Made by a program: the position numbers and the translations under genes. Shown one piece after another: positions 56,183 through 64,000 of a stretch of DNA of 64,000 nucleotides. The stretch is from NCBI RefSeq assembly GCF_004341205.1, contig NZ_SLUL01000005.1:62001-126000 (forward strand), in the 5' to 3' direction. Numbering within the stretch: position 1 is the stretch's first letter; each line of letters opens with the position of its first letter. This DNA comes from Thermolongibacillus altinsuensis (GTDB lineage: Bacteria > Bacillota > Bacilli > Bacillales > Anoxybacillaceae). The notes under the pieces are model-generated. The model was not told where the DNA came from and ran no database searches. It saw only the letters and a list, made by a program, of their open reading frames with translations.

Positions 56183-57064
56183 ATGACAGAAGGAAAAATT
56201 ATTAAAGCTTTAAGCGGTTTTTATTATGTATTAAGCGACGGTAAAGTATTCCAATGTCGCGGTCGAGGATTATTTCGTAAACAAAAAGTAACCCCTCTTG
56301 TCGGTGATTACGTGTCTTTCGAAGCGCAAAATGAACGAGAGGGCTATATTTTGGAAGTGTTTGAACGAAAAAATGAATTGATTCGTCCGCCGATTGCCAA
56401 TGTTGATCAAGCGATTCTTGTTTTTTCGGCGGTCGAACCTGATTTTAGCTCGGTTCTTTTAGATCGTTTTCTCGTTTTAATTGAATCAAAAAATATTCGT
56501 CCAGTGATTGTGATTAGCAAAATGGATTTAATCGATGATGAGACAAAGCCGATCATTGAACGTTACATTTCTGATTATCGCCGCATTGGCTATGATGTGA
56601 TTGAAACATCGATCACAACGAAACAGGGAATTGATCAATTGCTTCCGTACTTAAAAGGAAAAACGTCCGTTTTTGCTGGACAGTCAGGCGTAGGAAAATC
56701 TTCTTTATTGAATGCGCTACGACCTGATTTACATCTGAAAACAGGGGATATTTCCACCCATTTAGGGCGAGGAAAACATACAACAAGACATGTTGAGTTA
56801 ATTGAAATTGGTGGCGGATTAGTGGCGGATACGCCAGGGTTTAGTTCGTTAGAATTTATCGACTTAGAAGCGGAAGATTTGCCGCTTTGTTTCCCTGAAT
56901 TTCGCGCGCTTAGTGACGAGTGCAAATTTCGGGGATGTATGCATATGGCTGAGCCGAAATGTGCGGTCAAAGCGGCTCTCGAAAACAACGAAATTCCTTC
57001 TTATCGCTACAAACATTATGTAAGTTTTATGGAAGAAATTAAAGAGAGAAAGCCGAGGTATTAA
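56183..57064 (+). CDS. rsgA: Ribosome small-subunit GTPase RsgA (CpgA/YloQ)
   Basis: Circularly permuted GTPase needed for 30S maturation and, in Bacillus, linked to wall synthesis and PrkC. The protein has 293 residues: OB fold, then permuted G motifs in order G4 (ISKMD), G1 (GQSGVGKSSLLNAL), G3 (DTPGF), and a C-terminal zinc site (CKFRGCMHMAEPKC with a downstream Cys/His). ATG 56183 follows AAAGGAGTGAGGCT. Directly after its kinase partner prkC. Confidence 0.96.
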   Translation: MTEGKIIKALSGFYYVLSDGKVFQCRGRGLFRKQKVTPLVGDYVSFEAQNEREGYILEVFERKNELIRPPIANVDQAILVFSAVEPDFSSVLLDRFLVLIESKNIRPVIVISKMDLIDDETKPIIERYISDYRRIGYDVIETSITTKQGIDQLLPYLKGKTSVFAGQSGVGKSSLLNALRPDLHLKTGDISTHLGRGKHTTRHVELIEIGGGLVADTPGFSSLEFIDLEAEDLPLCFPEFRALSDECKFRGCMHMAEPKCAVKAALENNEIPSYRYKHYVSFMEEIKERKPRY

Positions 57065-57067
57065 AAC

Positions 57068-57727
57068 ATGGTTAAAATTGCGCCTTCGATTTTATCAGCC
57101 AATTTTGCGAAGCTTGGTGAAGAAATTTTAGATGTGGAACGCGGGGGAGCGGATTACATTCATGTCGACGTAATGGATGGACATTTTGTCCCAAATATTA
57201 CAATCGGTCCGCTCATTGTTGAAGCGATTCGTCCGCTTACCTCGTTGCCGCTCGATGTTCACTTAATGATTGAGGAGCCGGATCGTTACATCCCGGTATT
57301 TGCGAAAGCGGGTGCCGACTATTTATCTGTACATGTTGAGGCGTGCCCGCATTTACATCGGACGATTCATCTTATTAAAGAACATGGTGTTAAGGCAGGA
57401 GTCGTGTTAAATCCGCATACACCGGTTTCCATGATTGAACATATTATTGAAGATGTTGATTTAGTGCTTTTAATGACGGTGAACCCGGGATTTGGAGGAC
57501 AAGCATTCATTCCTGCTGTGTTGCCAAAAATTCGGCAAGTGGCACAACTTGTCAAAGAAAAAAATGTGCCTGTCGAAATTGAAGTCGATGGCGGAATTAA
57601 TCGTGAAACGGCAAGGCTTTGTGTAGAGGCAGGAGCGAATGTTCTTGTGGCGGGTTCAGCGATTTATAACGAAGCCGATCGAGCAAAAGCGATTCAATTG
57701 ATTCGTGAGGGTGTTCCAAAAGTTTAA
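57068..57727 (+). CDS. rpe: Ribulose-phosphate 3-epimerase
   Basis: Interconverts ribulose 5-phosphate and xylulose 5-phosphate in the pentose phosphate pathway. The protein has 219 residues forming a TIM barrel, with [26 protein letters not shown] (metal and catalytic Asp), [15 protein letters not shown] and EVDGGIN. ATG 57068 starts 4 bp after rsgA. Confidence 0.96.
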   Translation: MVKIAPSILSANFAKLGEEILDVERGGADYIHVDVMDGHFVPNITIGPLIVEAIRPLTSLPLDVHLMIEEPDRYIPVFAKAGADYLSVHVEACPHLHRTIHLIKEHGVKAGVVLNPHTPVSMIEHIIEDVDLVLLMTVNPGFGGQAFIPAVLPKIRQVAQLVKEKNVPVEIEVDGGINRETARLCVEAGANVLVAGSAIYNEADRAKAIQLIREGVPKV

Positions 57728-57748
57728 CTTTTGGGACATCCTTCTTTT
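57709..57748 (+). terminator. Hairpin overlapping the rpe stop codon
   Basis: TTCCAAAAGTT and AACTTTTGGGA form a stem that includes the TAA stop, followed by CATCCTTCTTTTCA. It resembles a weak terminator or an mRNA 3' stabiliser between rpe and thiN. Confidence 0.5.
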
Positions 57749-57777
57749 CATATTAAAGGAAGATGGGGAGTGAAAAG

Positions 57778-58425
57778 ATGATCGTTCATATTTTAGCTGG
57801 GGGACCGAGTGAATTTGTTCCTAATTTGCTTGCCTATCATCATGAAGGCGTCTGTTGGGTTGGGGTTGATCGCGGCGTCGTTGAATTGTTGAAAGCAGGA
57901 ATTGTGCCAAAAAGGGCATTTGGCGATTTTGATTCCATTAGTGAAAAAGAGCTGCAATGGTTAAAAGAGCGAGTGCCGCATTTGGACGTTTGGCCGTCAG
58001 AAAAAGATCAAACCGATACAGATATTGCGATCGATTGGGCGTTGGCGCAAAAACCAGAAAAAATTCGCCTATTTGGCGCGACAGGAGGACGGCTTGATCA
58101 TTTGTTTGGCAATATTCAAACAATCATGAAAGGAAGCGATGGAGCGATTGAATTAATTGATCGGCAAAATATCGTGACCATTCATCGCAAAGGGGAGCAT
58201 GTCATTGAACAAAGCGATTCATATACATATGTATCGTTTATTCCGATTACCCCTATTAAAGAATTAACGCTCGAAGGATTTAAATACCCATTAACGAGAA
58301 AAGACGTTCCCCTTGGTTCCACATTATGCATTAGTAATGAACTCATCCATTCTTTTGGTACTTTTTCTTTTTCTGAAGGCATATTAATGATGATAAGAAG
58401 CAAGGATGAAAAGCAGGGCTTCTAG
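57778..58425 (+). CDS. thiN: Thiamine pyrophosphokinase
   Basis: Makes thiamine pyrophosphate from thiamine and ATP. The protein has 215 residues, with the TPK catalytic segment FGDFDSIS, EKDQTDTDIAIDWAL, and GATGGRLDHLFGNI, and the small beta C-terminal domain (GSTLCISNEL). ATG 57778 follows GGGGAGTGAA; an in-frame ATG at 57763 is not chosen because it precedes the ribosome site. Confidence 0.95.
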   Translation: MIVHILAGGPSEFVPNLLAYHHEGVCWVGVDRGVVELLKAGIVPKRAFGDFDSISEKELQWLKERVPHLDVWPSEKDQTDTDIAIDWALAQKPEKIRLFGATGGRLDHLFGNIQTIMKGSDGAIELIDRQNIVTIHRKGEHVIEQSDSYTYVSFIPITPIKELTLEGFKYPLTRKDVPLGSTLCISNELIHSFGTFSFSEGILMMIRSKDEKQGF

Positions 58426-58491
58426 GCACGATTTGCGTGGAGATGAATATATTTATAAAAACCATTGTTATGCATTAGGGGAGGGAATGAT

Positions 58492-58572
58492 GTGAAATTT
58501 TATACAATTAAGTTGCCAAAGTTTTTAGGTGGCATTGTTCGTGCGATGTTAAATTCGTTCAAGAAGGGATAA
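58492..58572 (+). CDS. spoVM: Stage V sporulation protein M (26 residues)
   Basis: Tiny amphipathic peptide that recognises the convex forespore membrane and anchors the coat ATPase SpoIVA. The frame runs GTG 58492 to TAA 58570-58572 and encodes 26 residues, starting MKFYTIKLPKFLGG and ending MLNSFKKG, the same length as B. subtilis SpoVM with Pro9 in place. GGGGAGGG precedes the GTG at ideal distance; an ATG two bases earlier is in another frame and hits a stop. Located between thiN and rpmB as in B. subtilis. Easily missed by length cut-offs. Confidence 0.93.
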   Translation: MKFYTIKLPKFLGGIVRAMLNSFKKG

Positions 58573-58601
58573 AAAAAGCACCAACGACTGGTGCTTTTTT
58601 T
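58571..58601. terminator. Bidirectional terminator between spoVM and rpmB
   Basis: AAAAAAAGCACCA and TGGTGCTTTTTTT form a stem with a 5-nt loop; T tracts exist on both strands, serving both convergent genes. Confidence 0.92.
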
Positions 58602-58602
58602 A

Positions 58603-58788
58603 TTAGACGCGTTGAACTTTTCCAGATTTAAGTGCACGAGCAGAAACCCAAACGCGCTTTGGTTTTCCGTCTACTAAAATGCGAACTTTTTGAAGGTTTG
58701 CTTTCCATGTACGGCGGCTAGCGTTCATTGCGTGTGAACGAGCGTTTCCGAATGATTTTTTCTTACCAGTTACAAAGCATTTTGCCAT
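58603..58788 (-). CDS. rpmB: 50S ribosomal protein L28
   Basis: Large-subunit protein. It has 61 residues, with [21 protein letters not shown], the basic centre [16 protein letters not shown] and the end [10 protein letters not shown]. The ATG at 58788 follows GAGGAGGG on the - strand; the earlier in-frame start at 58806 would put that site inside the gene. It faces away from yloU, with about 230 bp of promoter space between them. Confidence 0.96.
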   Translation of the reverse strand: MAKCFVTGKKKSFGNARSHAMNASRRTWKANLQKVRILVDGKPKRVWVSARALKSGKVQRV

Positions 58789-58898
58789 TTTTGTTTCCCT
58801 CCTCACTTGCCAAACTACGTGCTAAAAACACTACTATAATTTATCATACATAAAAAAGGATTGCAATACTTCAAATCAAAGCTTTCAAGAAAATAACC

Positions 58899-58930
58899 TT
58901 GACATTCATTTTTTATTTCGGCTAAATAAT
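58899..58930 (+). promoter_or_regulatory. Candidate promoter of the yloU-fakA genes
   Basis: A perfect -35 TTGACA (58899-58904) is followed at 18 bp by TAAATAAT, a mediocre -10. A second -10-like TACAAT is at 58974-58979 without a clear -35. The rest of 58789-59017 shows no other structure. Confidence 0.45.
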
Positions 58931-59017
58931 ACTATGGATGGGGGAATGGCTTTTAAAAATGAACGGAGTATAGTACAATGGCGTTAGCCAACGTGAATAA
59001 GAAAGGGGAACTGAACT

Positions 59018-59380
59018 ATGTCCATTGAATTGCAAACGAAATATGGACGCGTCGAAATCAGCAATGATGTGATTGCTACAATTGCTGGTGGAGCAGCGGT
59101 CGATTGTTACGGAATCGTCGGAATGGCATCGAAAAATCAATTAAAAGACGGCATCGCTGAAATTTTAAGACGTGAAAACTTTTCAAAAGGGGTCGTTGTT
59201 CGTCAAGAAAATGATGAAGTACATATTGATATGTACGTCATCGTTAGTTACGGTACAAAAATTTCTGAAGTCGCACACAATGTGCAAACAAAAGTGAAAT
59301 ATACGCTAGATAAAACACTAGGATTATCTGTTCAATCGATCAACATCTATGTTCAAGGGGTTCGCGTTACGAACCCATAG
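59018..59380 (+). CDS. yloU: Asp23/Gls24 family protein YloU
   Basis: The protein has 120 residues, one Asp23 domain (YGRVEISNDVIATIAGGAAVDCYGIVGM, then VHIDMYVIVSYGTKISEVAHNVQ). Family members are linked to the envelope and alkaline stress, with no enzymatic activity known. ATG 59018 follows AGAAAGGGGAACTG. Directly precedes fakA, as in most Firmicutes. Confidence 0.92.
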   Translation: MSIELQTKYGRVEISNDVIATIAGGAAVDCYGIVGMASKNQLKDGIAEILRRENFSKGVVVRQENDEVHIDMYVIVSYGTKISEVAHNVQTKVKYTLDKTLGLSVQSINIYVQGVRVTNP

Positions 59381-59397
59381 TGAGGAGGAAACTGTCT

Positions 59398-61062
59398 GTG
59401 GCAATTAAAACGTTAGATGGGAAACGCTTTGCAAACATGGTTTTGCAAGGTGCTGCGCATTTAGCTAACAATGCAAAAGTGGTCGATGCGCTTAACGTCT
59501 TCCCTGTGCCGGATGGAGATACAGGGACCAATATGAATTTATCGATGACGTCAGGTGCGAAAGAAGTCAAAAATAACGTCTCTGAACATATCGGGAAAGT
59601 CGGAAGCGCCCTTGCAAAAGGATTATTAATGGGTGCACGCGGAAACTCTGGGGTTATTTTGTCACAATTATTTCGCGGTTTTGCGAAAGCCGTTGAACAA
59701 AAAAGCGAAATTGACAGTAAAGAGTTTGCTGCTGCATTAGAGGCAGGAGTGCAGACGGCATACAAAGCGGTCATGAAGCCGGTAGAAGGGACGATTTTGA
59801 CAGTTGCAAAAGACGCGGCGAAGCGTGCGGTTGCGGTAGCGAAAAAAGAAGAGGATATCGTCGTTGTCATGGAAGAGGTTGTGAAAGAGGCAAAAGCTTC
59901 TTTGCAACGGACACCACAATTACTTCCTGTTTTAAAAGAAGTAGGGGTTGTCGATAGCGGTGGACAAGGATTGGTTTTTGTTTATGAAGGATTCCTTGCT
60001 GGGTTAAAAGGTGAAACCGTTTCTGATGTCCAGACGCCATCGATGGAAGAATTAGTGCGTACGGAACACCATCGCAGCGCACAAAGCCATATTGATACAG
60101 AAGATATCGAATTTGGATATTGCACGGAATTCATGGTGAAGTTTGAACAAGAAAAATTAGCGAAACATCCGTTTCATGAAGAGAAGTTTCGTCAAGATTT
60201 AAGTCAATTCGGCGACTCTCTTCTTGTCATTGCCGATGAAAACTTAGTTAAAGTCCATATTCATGCAGAACATCCAGGAGAAGTGTTAACGTACGGTCAA
60301 CGTTACGGAAGTTTAATTAACATTAAAATCGAAAACATGCGCGAGCAGCATGCGAACATTGTTCACGAATCAACCGCTCCTGCTCCAAAAAAAGAAAAGA
60401 GAAAGGAACGTTATGGCATTGTAACCGTCGCAATGGGCGAGGGTGTCGCGCGGTTATTTAAAAGCATCGGAGCTCACGCTGTCATTGAAGGCGGCCAAAC
60501 GATGAATCCGAGCACGGAAGATATCGTCAAAGCGATTGAAGAAGTGAACGCGGAAACAGTTTTCGTTTTGCCAAACAACAAAAATATTATCATGGCCGCG
60601 CAACAAGCAGCGTCAGTTGCTGAATGCGAGGTTGTCGTGATTCCTTCGAAAACTGTTCCACAAGGCATGACCGCTTTATTAGCGTTCAACCCGTCCGCTT
60701 CGCGCGAAGAAAACGAACAAGCGATGACGGAAGCTCTTCTTCATGTTAAAACAGGCCAAGTGACATTCGCTGTGCGTGATACGAACATCGATGGAGTCGA
60801 AATTACAAAAGATGACTATATGGGCATTGCAGACGGAAAAATTATTGTATCCGAAAAAGACTTATTGGCTGTCGTGCAAACATTGTTGTCCCATATGATT
60901 GAGGAAGAAGATGAAATTTTAACGATTATTTATGGAGAAGGAGCAACCGACGAAGACGTAACAAAAGCTGTTCAATTTGTTGAATCTCAGTTCCCGCATA
61001 TCGAGGTAGAAACGCATTTTGGTGGACAGCCGCTTTATCCATTTATTTTTGCAATTGAATAA
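59398..61062 (+). CDS. fakA: Fatty acid kinase catalytic subunit FakA (YloV)
   Basis: ATP-dependent kinase that phosphorylates fatty acids presented by FakB proteins so that exogenous fatty acids enter phospholipids. The protein has 554 residues: N-terminal DhaL-like (DAK2) ATP domain with NVFPVPDGDTGTNMNLSM and GARGNSGVILSQLFRG, a middle domain, and a C-terminal DegV-like domain. GTG 59398 follows GTGAGGAGGAAAC and matches the family N-terminus better than GTG 59380. No fakB is in this window. Confidence 0.93.
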   Translation: MAIKTLDGKRFANMVLQGAAHLANNAKVVDALNVFPVPDGDTGTNMNLSMTSGAKEVKNNVSEHIGKVGSALAKGLLMGARGNSGVILSQLFRGFAKAVEQKSEIDSKEFAAALEAGVQTAYKAVMKPVEGTILTVAKDAAKRAVAVAKKEEDIVVVMEEVVKEAKASLQRTPQLLPVLKEVGVVDSGGQGLVFVYEGFLAGLKGETVSDVQTPSMEELVRTEHHRSAQSHIDTEDIEFGYCTEFMVKFEQEKLAKHPFHEEKFRQDLSQFGDSLLVIADENLVKVHIHAEHPGEVLTYGQRYGSLINIKIENMREQHANIVHESTAPAPKKEKRKERYGIVTVAMGEGVARLFKSIGAHAVIEGGQTMNPSTEDIVKAIEEVNAETVFVLPNNKNIIMAAQQAASVAECEVVVIPSKTVPQGMTALLAFNPSASREENEQAMTEALLHVKTGQVTFAVRDTNIDGVEITKDDYMGIADGKIIVSEKDLLAVVQTLLSHMIEEEDEILTIIYGEGATDEDVTKAVQFVESQFPHIEVETHFGGQPLYPFIFAIE

Positions 61063-61076
61063 CGAAAGTAGATTGG

Positions 61077-61104
61077 TAGAAGGGGAATTTCCCCTTCTAT
61101 TTTA
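61077..61104 (+). terminator. Terminator after fakA
   Basis: TAGAAGGGGAA and TTCCCCTTCTA form an 11-bp palindrome followed by TTTTAATG; the U tract is short. Confidence 0.7.
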
Positions 61105-61136
61105 ATGAATAAAGGCAATAAAGGGGAGAATAGGAA

Positions 61137-61799
61137 ATGAAATATCGAAGCGTTTTTGACATTATCGGCCCCATTATGATCGGTCCATCTAGCTCGCACA
61201 CAGGAGGAGCCGCACGCATCGGCAAAGTGGCGCGAAGCTTATTTGGCCGCAAACCAAAGTGGGCGCACATTTCTTTTTACGGATCGTTTGCTAAAACGTA
61301 TAAAGGACATGGAACAGATGTGGCGATCGTTGGCGGTTTGCTTAATTTTGATACGTTTGATGAACGAATTAAAACATCATTGCAAATCGCAAAAGAAGAA
61401 GGGATTGACATTACTTTCCAAGAGGAAGAAGCGATTCCGAATCATCCAAATACGGCGCGCATTCGCCTTGGCGATGAAAAAGGAGAACTCGAACTGGTCG
61501 GCATTTCGATTGGCGGCGGAAAAATTGAAATTACCGAATTAAATGGGTTTGAACTAAAACTTTCAGGGCATCATCCAGCGCTTTTAGTTGTTCATAATGA
61601 TCGGTACGGAGCGATTGCATCGGTTGCGAATGTGCTAGCAAAATATGCGATTAACATAGGCCATATGGAAGTATCTCGCAAAGAAAAAGGGAAACAAGCG
61701 CTAATGACGATTGAAGTGGATCAAAACATTGATTCATCGATTATTGATGAGTTGAAAACGTTACCTCACATTATTGAAGTAACGAAAATTATGGATTAA
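61137..61799 (+). CDS. sdaAB: L-serine dehydratase beta subunit
   Basis: Iron-sulfur L-serine deaminase beta chain. The protein has 220 residues, with FDIIGPIMIGPSSSHTGGAARI at the N-terminus and a C-terminal ACT domain (ALLVVHNDRYGAIASVANVLAKY) that probably binds serine. ATG 61137 follows AAGGGGAGAATAGG. Works with SdaAA, 35 bp downstream, producing pyruvate and ammonia. Confidence 0.95.
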   Translation: MKYRSVFDIIGPIMIGPSSSHTGGAARIGKVARSLFGRKPKWAHISFYGSFAKTYKGHGTDVAIVGGLLNFDTFDERIKTSLQIAKEEGIDITFQEEEAIPNHPNTARIRLGDEKGELELVGISIGGGKIEITELNGFELKLSGHHPALLVVHNDRYGAIASVANVLAKYAINIGHMEVSRKEKGKQALMTIEVDQNIDSSIIDELKTLPHIIEVTKIMD

Positions 61800-61834
61800 T
61801 GCTGGCGTGCGGACCAACAAAGGGGGCAATGAAC

Positions 61835-62722
61835 ATGTTTCGAAATGTTGCACAATTAGTAGAAATAGCGGAAAAGGAAAACATTAAAATTGCTGAAGTC
61901 ATGATTCGTCAAGAAATGGAAGTAACGGAACGAAGCCGTGCTGACGTGATGAAACAAATGGATCGTAACTTGCAAGTAATGGAACAAGCCGTTGCGAGAG
62001 GATTAGAAGGCGTATATTCCCACTCGGGGTTAACAGGGGGAGATGCCTTTCGTTTACAAGCATACATTCAAAAAGGAGCGTTTTTATCGGGTGAGACGAT
62101 TTTAGATGCCGTGAGTAAAGCAATGGCGACAAATGAAGTAAACGCTGCGATGGGAACGATTTGCGCAACACCGACAGCCGGTTCGGCAGGAGTTGTACCC
62201 GGAACGTTATTTGCTGTAAAAGAAAAGTTAAACCCGACAAGAGAGCAAATGATTGAGTTTTTGTTTACAGCAGGAGCGTTTGGGCTTGTCGTCGCCAACA
62301 ATGCTTCTATTTCTGGAGCGGCAGGAGGATGCCAAGCAGAGGTCGGATCGGCGGCTGGGATGGCAGCGGCTGCCCTTGTCGAATTGGCAGGAGGAACGCC
62401 GAGTCAAGCGGCCGAAGCGATGGCGATCGCGTTAAAAAATATGCTAGGATTAGTATGTGATCCAGTGGCGGGGCTTGTTGAAGTTCCGTGTGTGAAACGA
62501 AATGCCATTGGTGCGGCAAATGCGATGATCGCAGCGGATATGGCGCTTGCTGGAATTAAAAGCCGCATTCCTTGCGATGAAGTGATTGAAACGATGTTTC
62601 GTATTGGACAAACGATGCCAGTTGCATTAAAAGAAACCGCACAAGGAGGGTTAGCGGCGACGCCGACCGCTCGCCGACTAGAAGCGAGCATTTTCGGCAA
62701 GCCATTAAACAAAGGTGAGTAA
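61835..62722 (+). CDS. sdaAA: L-serine dehydratase alpha subunit
   Basis: Catalytic [4Fe-4S] chain of L-serine dehydratase. The protein has 295 residues, with TGGDAFRLQAY, the conserved GTICATPTAGSAGVVPG, GAAGGCQAEVGSA and CDPVAGLVEVPCVKRN supplying cluster cysteines. ATG 61835 is 8 nt after AAGGGGGC and gives the family start MFRNV; ATG 61829 is closer to the site than usual. Confidence 0.96.
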   Translation: MFRNVAQLVEIAEKENIKIAEVMIRQEMEVTERSRADVMKQMDRNLQVMEQAVARGLEGVYSHSGLTGGDAFRLQAYIQKGAFLSGETILDAVSKAMATNEVNAAMGTICATPTAGSAGVVPGTLFAVKEKLNPTREQMIEFLFTAGAFGLVVANNASISGAAGGCQAEVGSAAGMAAAALVELAGGTPSQAAEAMAIALKNMLGLVCDPVAGLVEVPCVKRNAIGAANAMIAADMALAGIKSRIPCDEVIETMFRIGQTMPVALKETAQGGLAATPTARRLEASIFGKPLNKGE

Positions 62723-62726
62723 CGTT

Positions 62727-64000
62727 TTGCAACAATCGGTCATAGCGATTAAAGGAATTGGGGAAGAAACAGCTGAAGCGTTACGGGAGATGGGGATCGT
62801 TACGATTGAAGATTTATTGAACCATTTTCCGTTTCGCTACGAAGATTATCGTGTGTGCAACTTGGAAGAGGCCAAGCACGATGAGAAAATAACCGTAACA
62901 GGTAAAATTTATAGCGAGCCTTCCCTTACGTACTATAGCCGCAAGAAATCGCGGCTGGTGTTTCGCGTGTTGGTTGATCGCTATTTAATTACGGCTGTTT
63001 GCTTTAATCGACCTTATTTAAAGAATAAACTTTCTTTGCACGATACGATCACGATTACTGGGAAGTGGGATCAACATCGTCAAACGATCACCGTCCAAGA
63101 GTTAAAAATCGGGACGATGATCGCAAAAAAAGAAATCGAACCTGTTTATTCGACGCGCGGCGAAATAACGGTGAAAGGAATGAGAAGGTTTATTTCGCTG
63201 GCGTTGCAGCAATACAGCGATTCCATTGTTGATCCGCTTCCTTTATCGATTCGGCAAAAATATCGGTTGTTGTCGAAAAAAGAAGCGCTCCGTGCCATTC
63301 ACTTGCCGCTTTCGCATGAACAACTCAAACAGGCGCGACGGCGGCTTGTTTATGAAGAATTTTTGCTATTTCAACTGAAAATGCAAGCATTGCGCAAATT
63401 TCAGCGAGAGCACTCAGCAGGTATTTCCCATTCTTTTTCGACAGAAAAGCTGCAAGCGTTTATTGATTCATTACCGTTTCCGTTAACGAATGCCCAAAAG
63501 CGGGTCGTGCATGAAATTCTTGAAGATATGAAATCTCCTTATCGAATGAACCGCCTTTTGCAGGGCGATGTCGGTTCGGGAAAAACGGTTGTTGCTGCTA
63601 TTGTCCTTTATGCTGCTTATTTGTCAGGCTACCAAGGGGCATTGATGGTGCCGACCGAAATTTTAGCCGAGCAACACGCGCAATCATTAAAACAATTGCT
63701 GCAACCAATGAACGTGTCGGTAGAATTGTTAACAAGCTCGGTGAAAGGAAAAAAAAGAAAAGAACTGTTAGAACAGCTTGCTTCTGGATCTGTTGATATC
63801 GTCATTGGCACGCATGCGCTTATTCAAGACGATGTGAATTTTCACAAGCTTGGTCTCGTGATTACCGATGAACAACATCGGTTTGGCGTAGAACAGCGCC
63901 GGATTTTGCGGGAAAAAGGGCAATCGCCGGATGTGCTGTTTATGACGGCAACACCCATTCCGCGGACGTTGGCGATTACCGTATTTGGAGAAATGGACGT
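62727..64000 (+). CDS. recG: ATP-dependent DNA helicase RecG, N-terminal part (3' truncated by window)
   Basis: Branch-migrating helicase for recombination and fork reversal. About 424 codons are visible with no stop: a wedge/OB domain (from LQQSVIAIKGIGEETAEAL with NHFPFRYEDYR), then the helicase N-lobe with GDVGSGKTVVAA near base 63565, PTEILAEQH, and DEQHRFGVEQR, with MTATPIPRTLAI near the window edge. It starts at TTG 62727, four bases after the sdaAA stop, with AAAGGTGAG upstream. The remainder lies beyond 64000. Confidence 0.95.
   Translation, partial: MQQSVIAIKGIGEETAEALREMGIVTIEDLLNHFPFRYEDYRVCNLEEAKHDEKITVTGKIYSEPSLTYYSRKKSRLVFRVLVDRYLITAVCFNRPYLKNKLSLHDTITITGKWDQHRQTITVQELKIGTMIAKKEIEPVYSTRGEITVKGMRRFISLALQQYSDSIVDPLPLSIRQKYRLLSKKEALRAIHLPLSHEQLKQARRRLVYEEFLLFQLKMQALRKFQREHSAGISHSFSTEKLQAFIDSLPFPLTNAQKRVVHEILEDMKSPYRMNRLLQGDVGSGKTVVAAIVLYAAYLSGYQGALMVPTEILAEQHAQSLKQLLQPMNVSVELLTSSVKGKKRKELLEQLASGSVDIVIGTHALIQDDVNFHKLGLVITDEQHRFGVEQRRILREKGQSPDVLFMTATPIPRTLAITVFGEMD

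Overview
The window is a chromosomal segment of an endospore-forming Bacillaceae bacterium. Evidence is the B. subtilis-like gene order running from the mra/dcw division and cell-wall cluster to recG, the sporulation genes spoVD, spoVE, spoIIGA, sigE, sigG and spoVM, the mDAP-type MurE, three PyrR attenuators and an Ile T-box. Protein sequences look closest to Anoxybacillus/Geobacillus-type bacteria, but that placement is inference. Nearly every gene is on the + strand; only rqcH and rpmB are on the - strand.

Layout. 1-15.3 kb: end of pbpB, then spoVD, murE, mraY, murD, spoVE, murG, murB, divIB, ylxW, ylxX, sbp, ftsA, ftsZ (peptidoglycan precursor synthesis and the divisome). 15.3-18.2 kb: spoIIGA-sigE-sigG, the mother-cell and forespore sigma factors, with recognisable spoIIG and sigG control regions. 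18.2-22.4 kb: ylmC, ylmD, ylmE, sepF, ylmG, rqcP (ylmH), divIVA. 22.4-27 kb: T-box-controlled ileS, then lspA and a pseudouridine synthase. 27-38.8 kb: the complete pyrimidine operon pyrR-P-B-C-AA-AB-K-D-F-E with three attenuators. 38.9-44 kb: a small unknown membrane protein, rqcH on the - strand, and a P-type Ca2+ ATPase. 43.9-59 kb: yloC, remA, gmk, rpoZ, coaBC, priA, def, fmt, rsmB, rlmN, prpC, prkC, rsgA, rpe, thiN, spoVM, rpmB. 59-64 kb: yloU, fakA, sdaAB, sdaAA and the 5' part of recG, which runs off the window.

Coding content is almost all conserved housekeeping. No prophage, CRISPR array, insertion sequence or defence island is visible. Compared with B. subtilis as I know it, the cysH sulfate-assimilation cluster between pyrE and rqcH, the ylyA gene between ileS and lspA, and the bpr protease region between ftsZ and spoIIGA are missing.

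The least explained feature is a roughly 210-235 bp intergenic element present three times (between murG and murB, spoIIGA and sigE, and rqcP and divIVA). It has imperfect terminal inverted repeats and several nested hairpins, and one copy carries an inverted hairpin loop. Other points of interest are the spoIIG promoter with a 22-bp spacer, a sigG leader hairpin that only read-through transcripts could form in full, a sigma-H-type promoter before ftsA, and hairpin leaders before divIB and yloC. There is no stretch over 300 bp without a gene except the ileS leader (22401-22708), which is filled by a promoter and the T-box.
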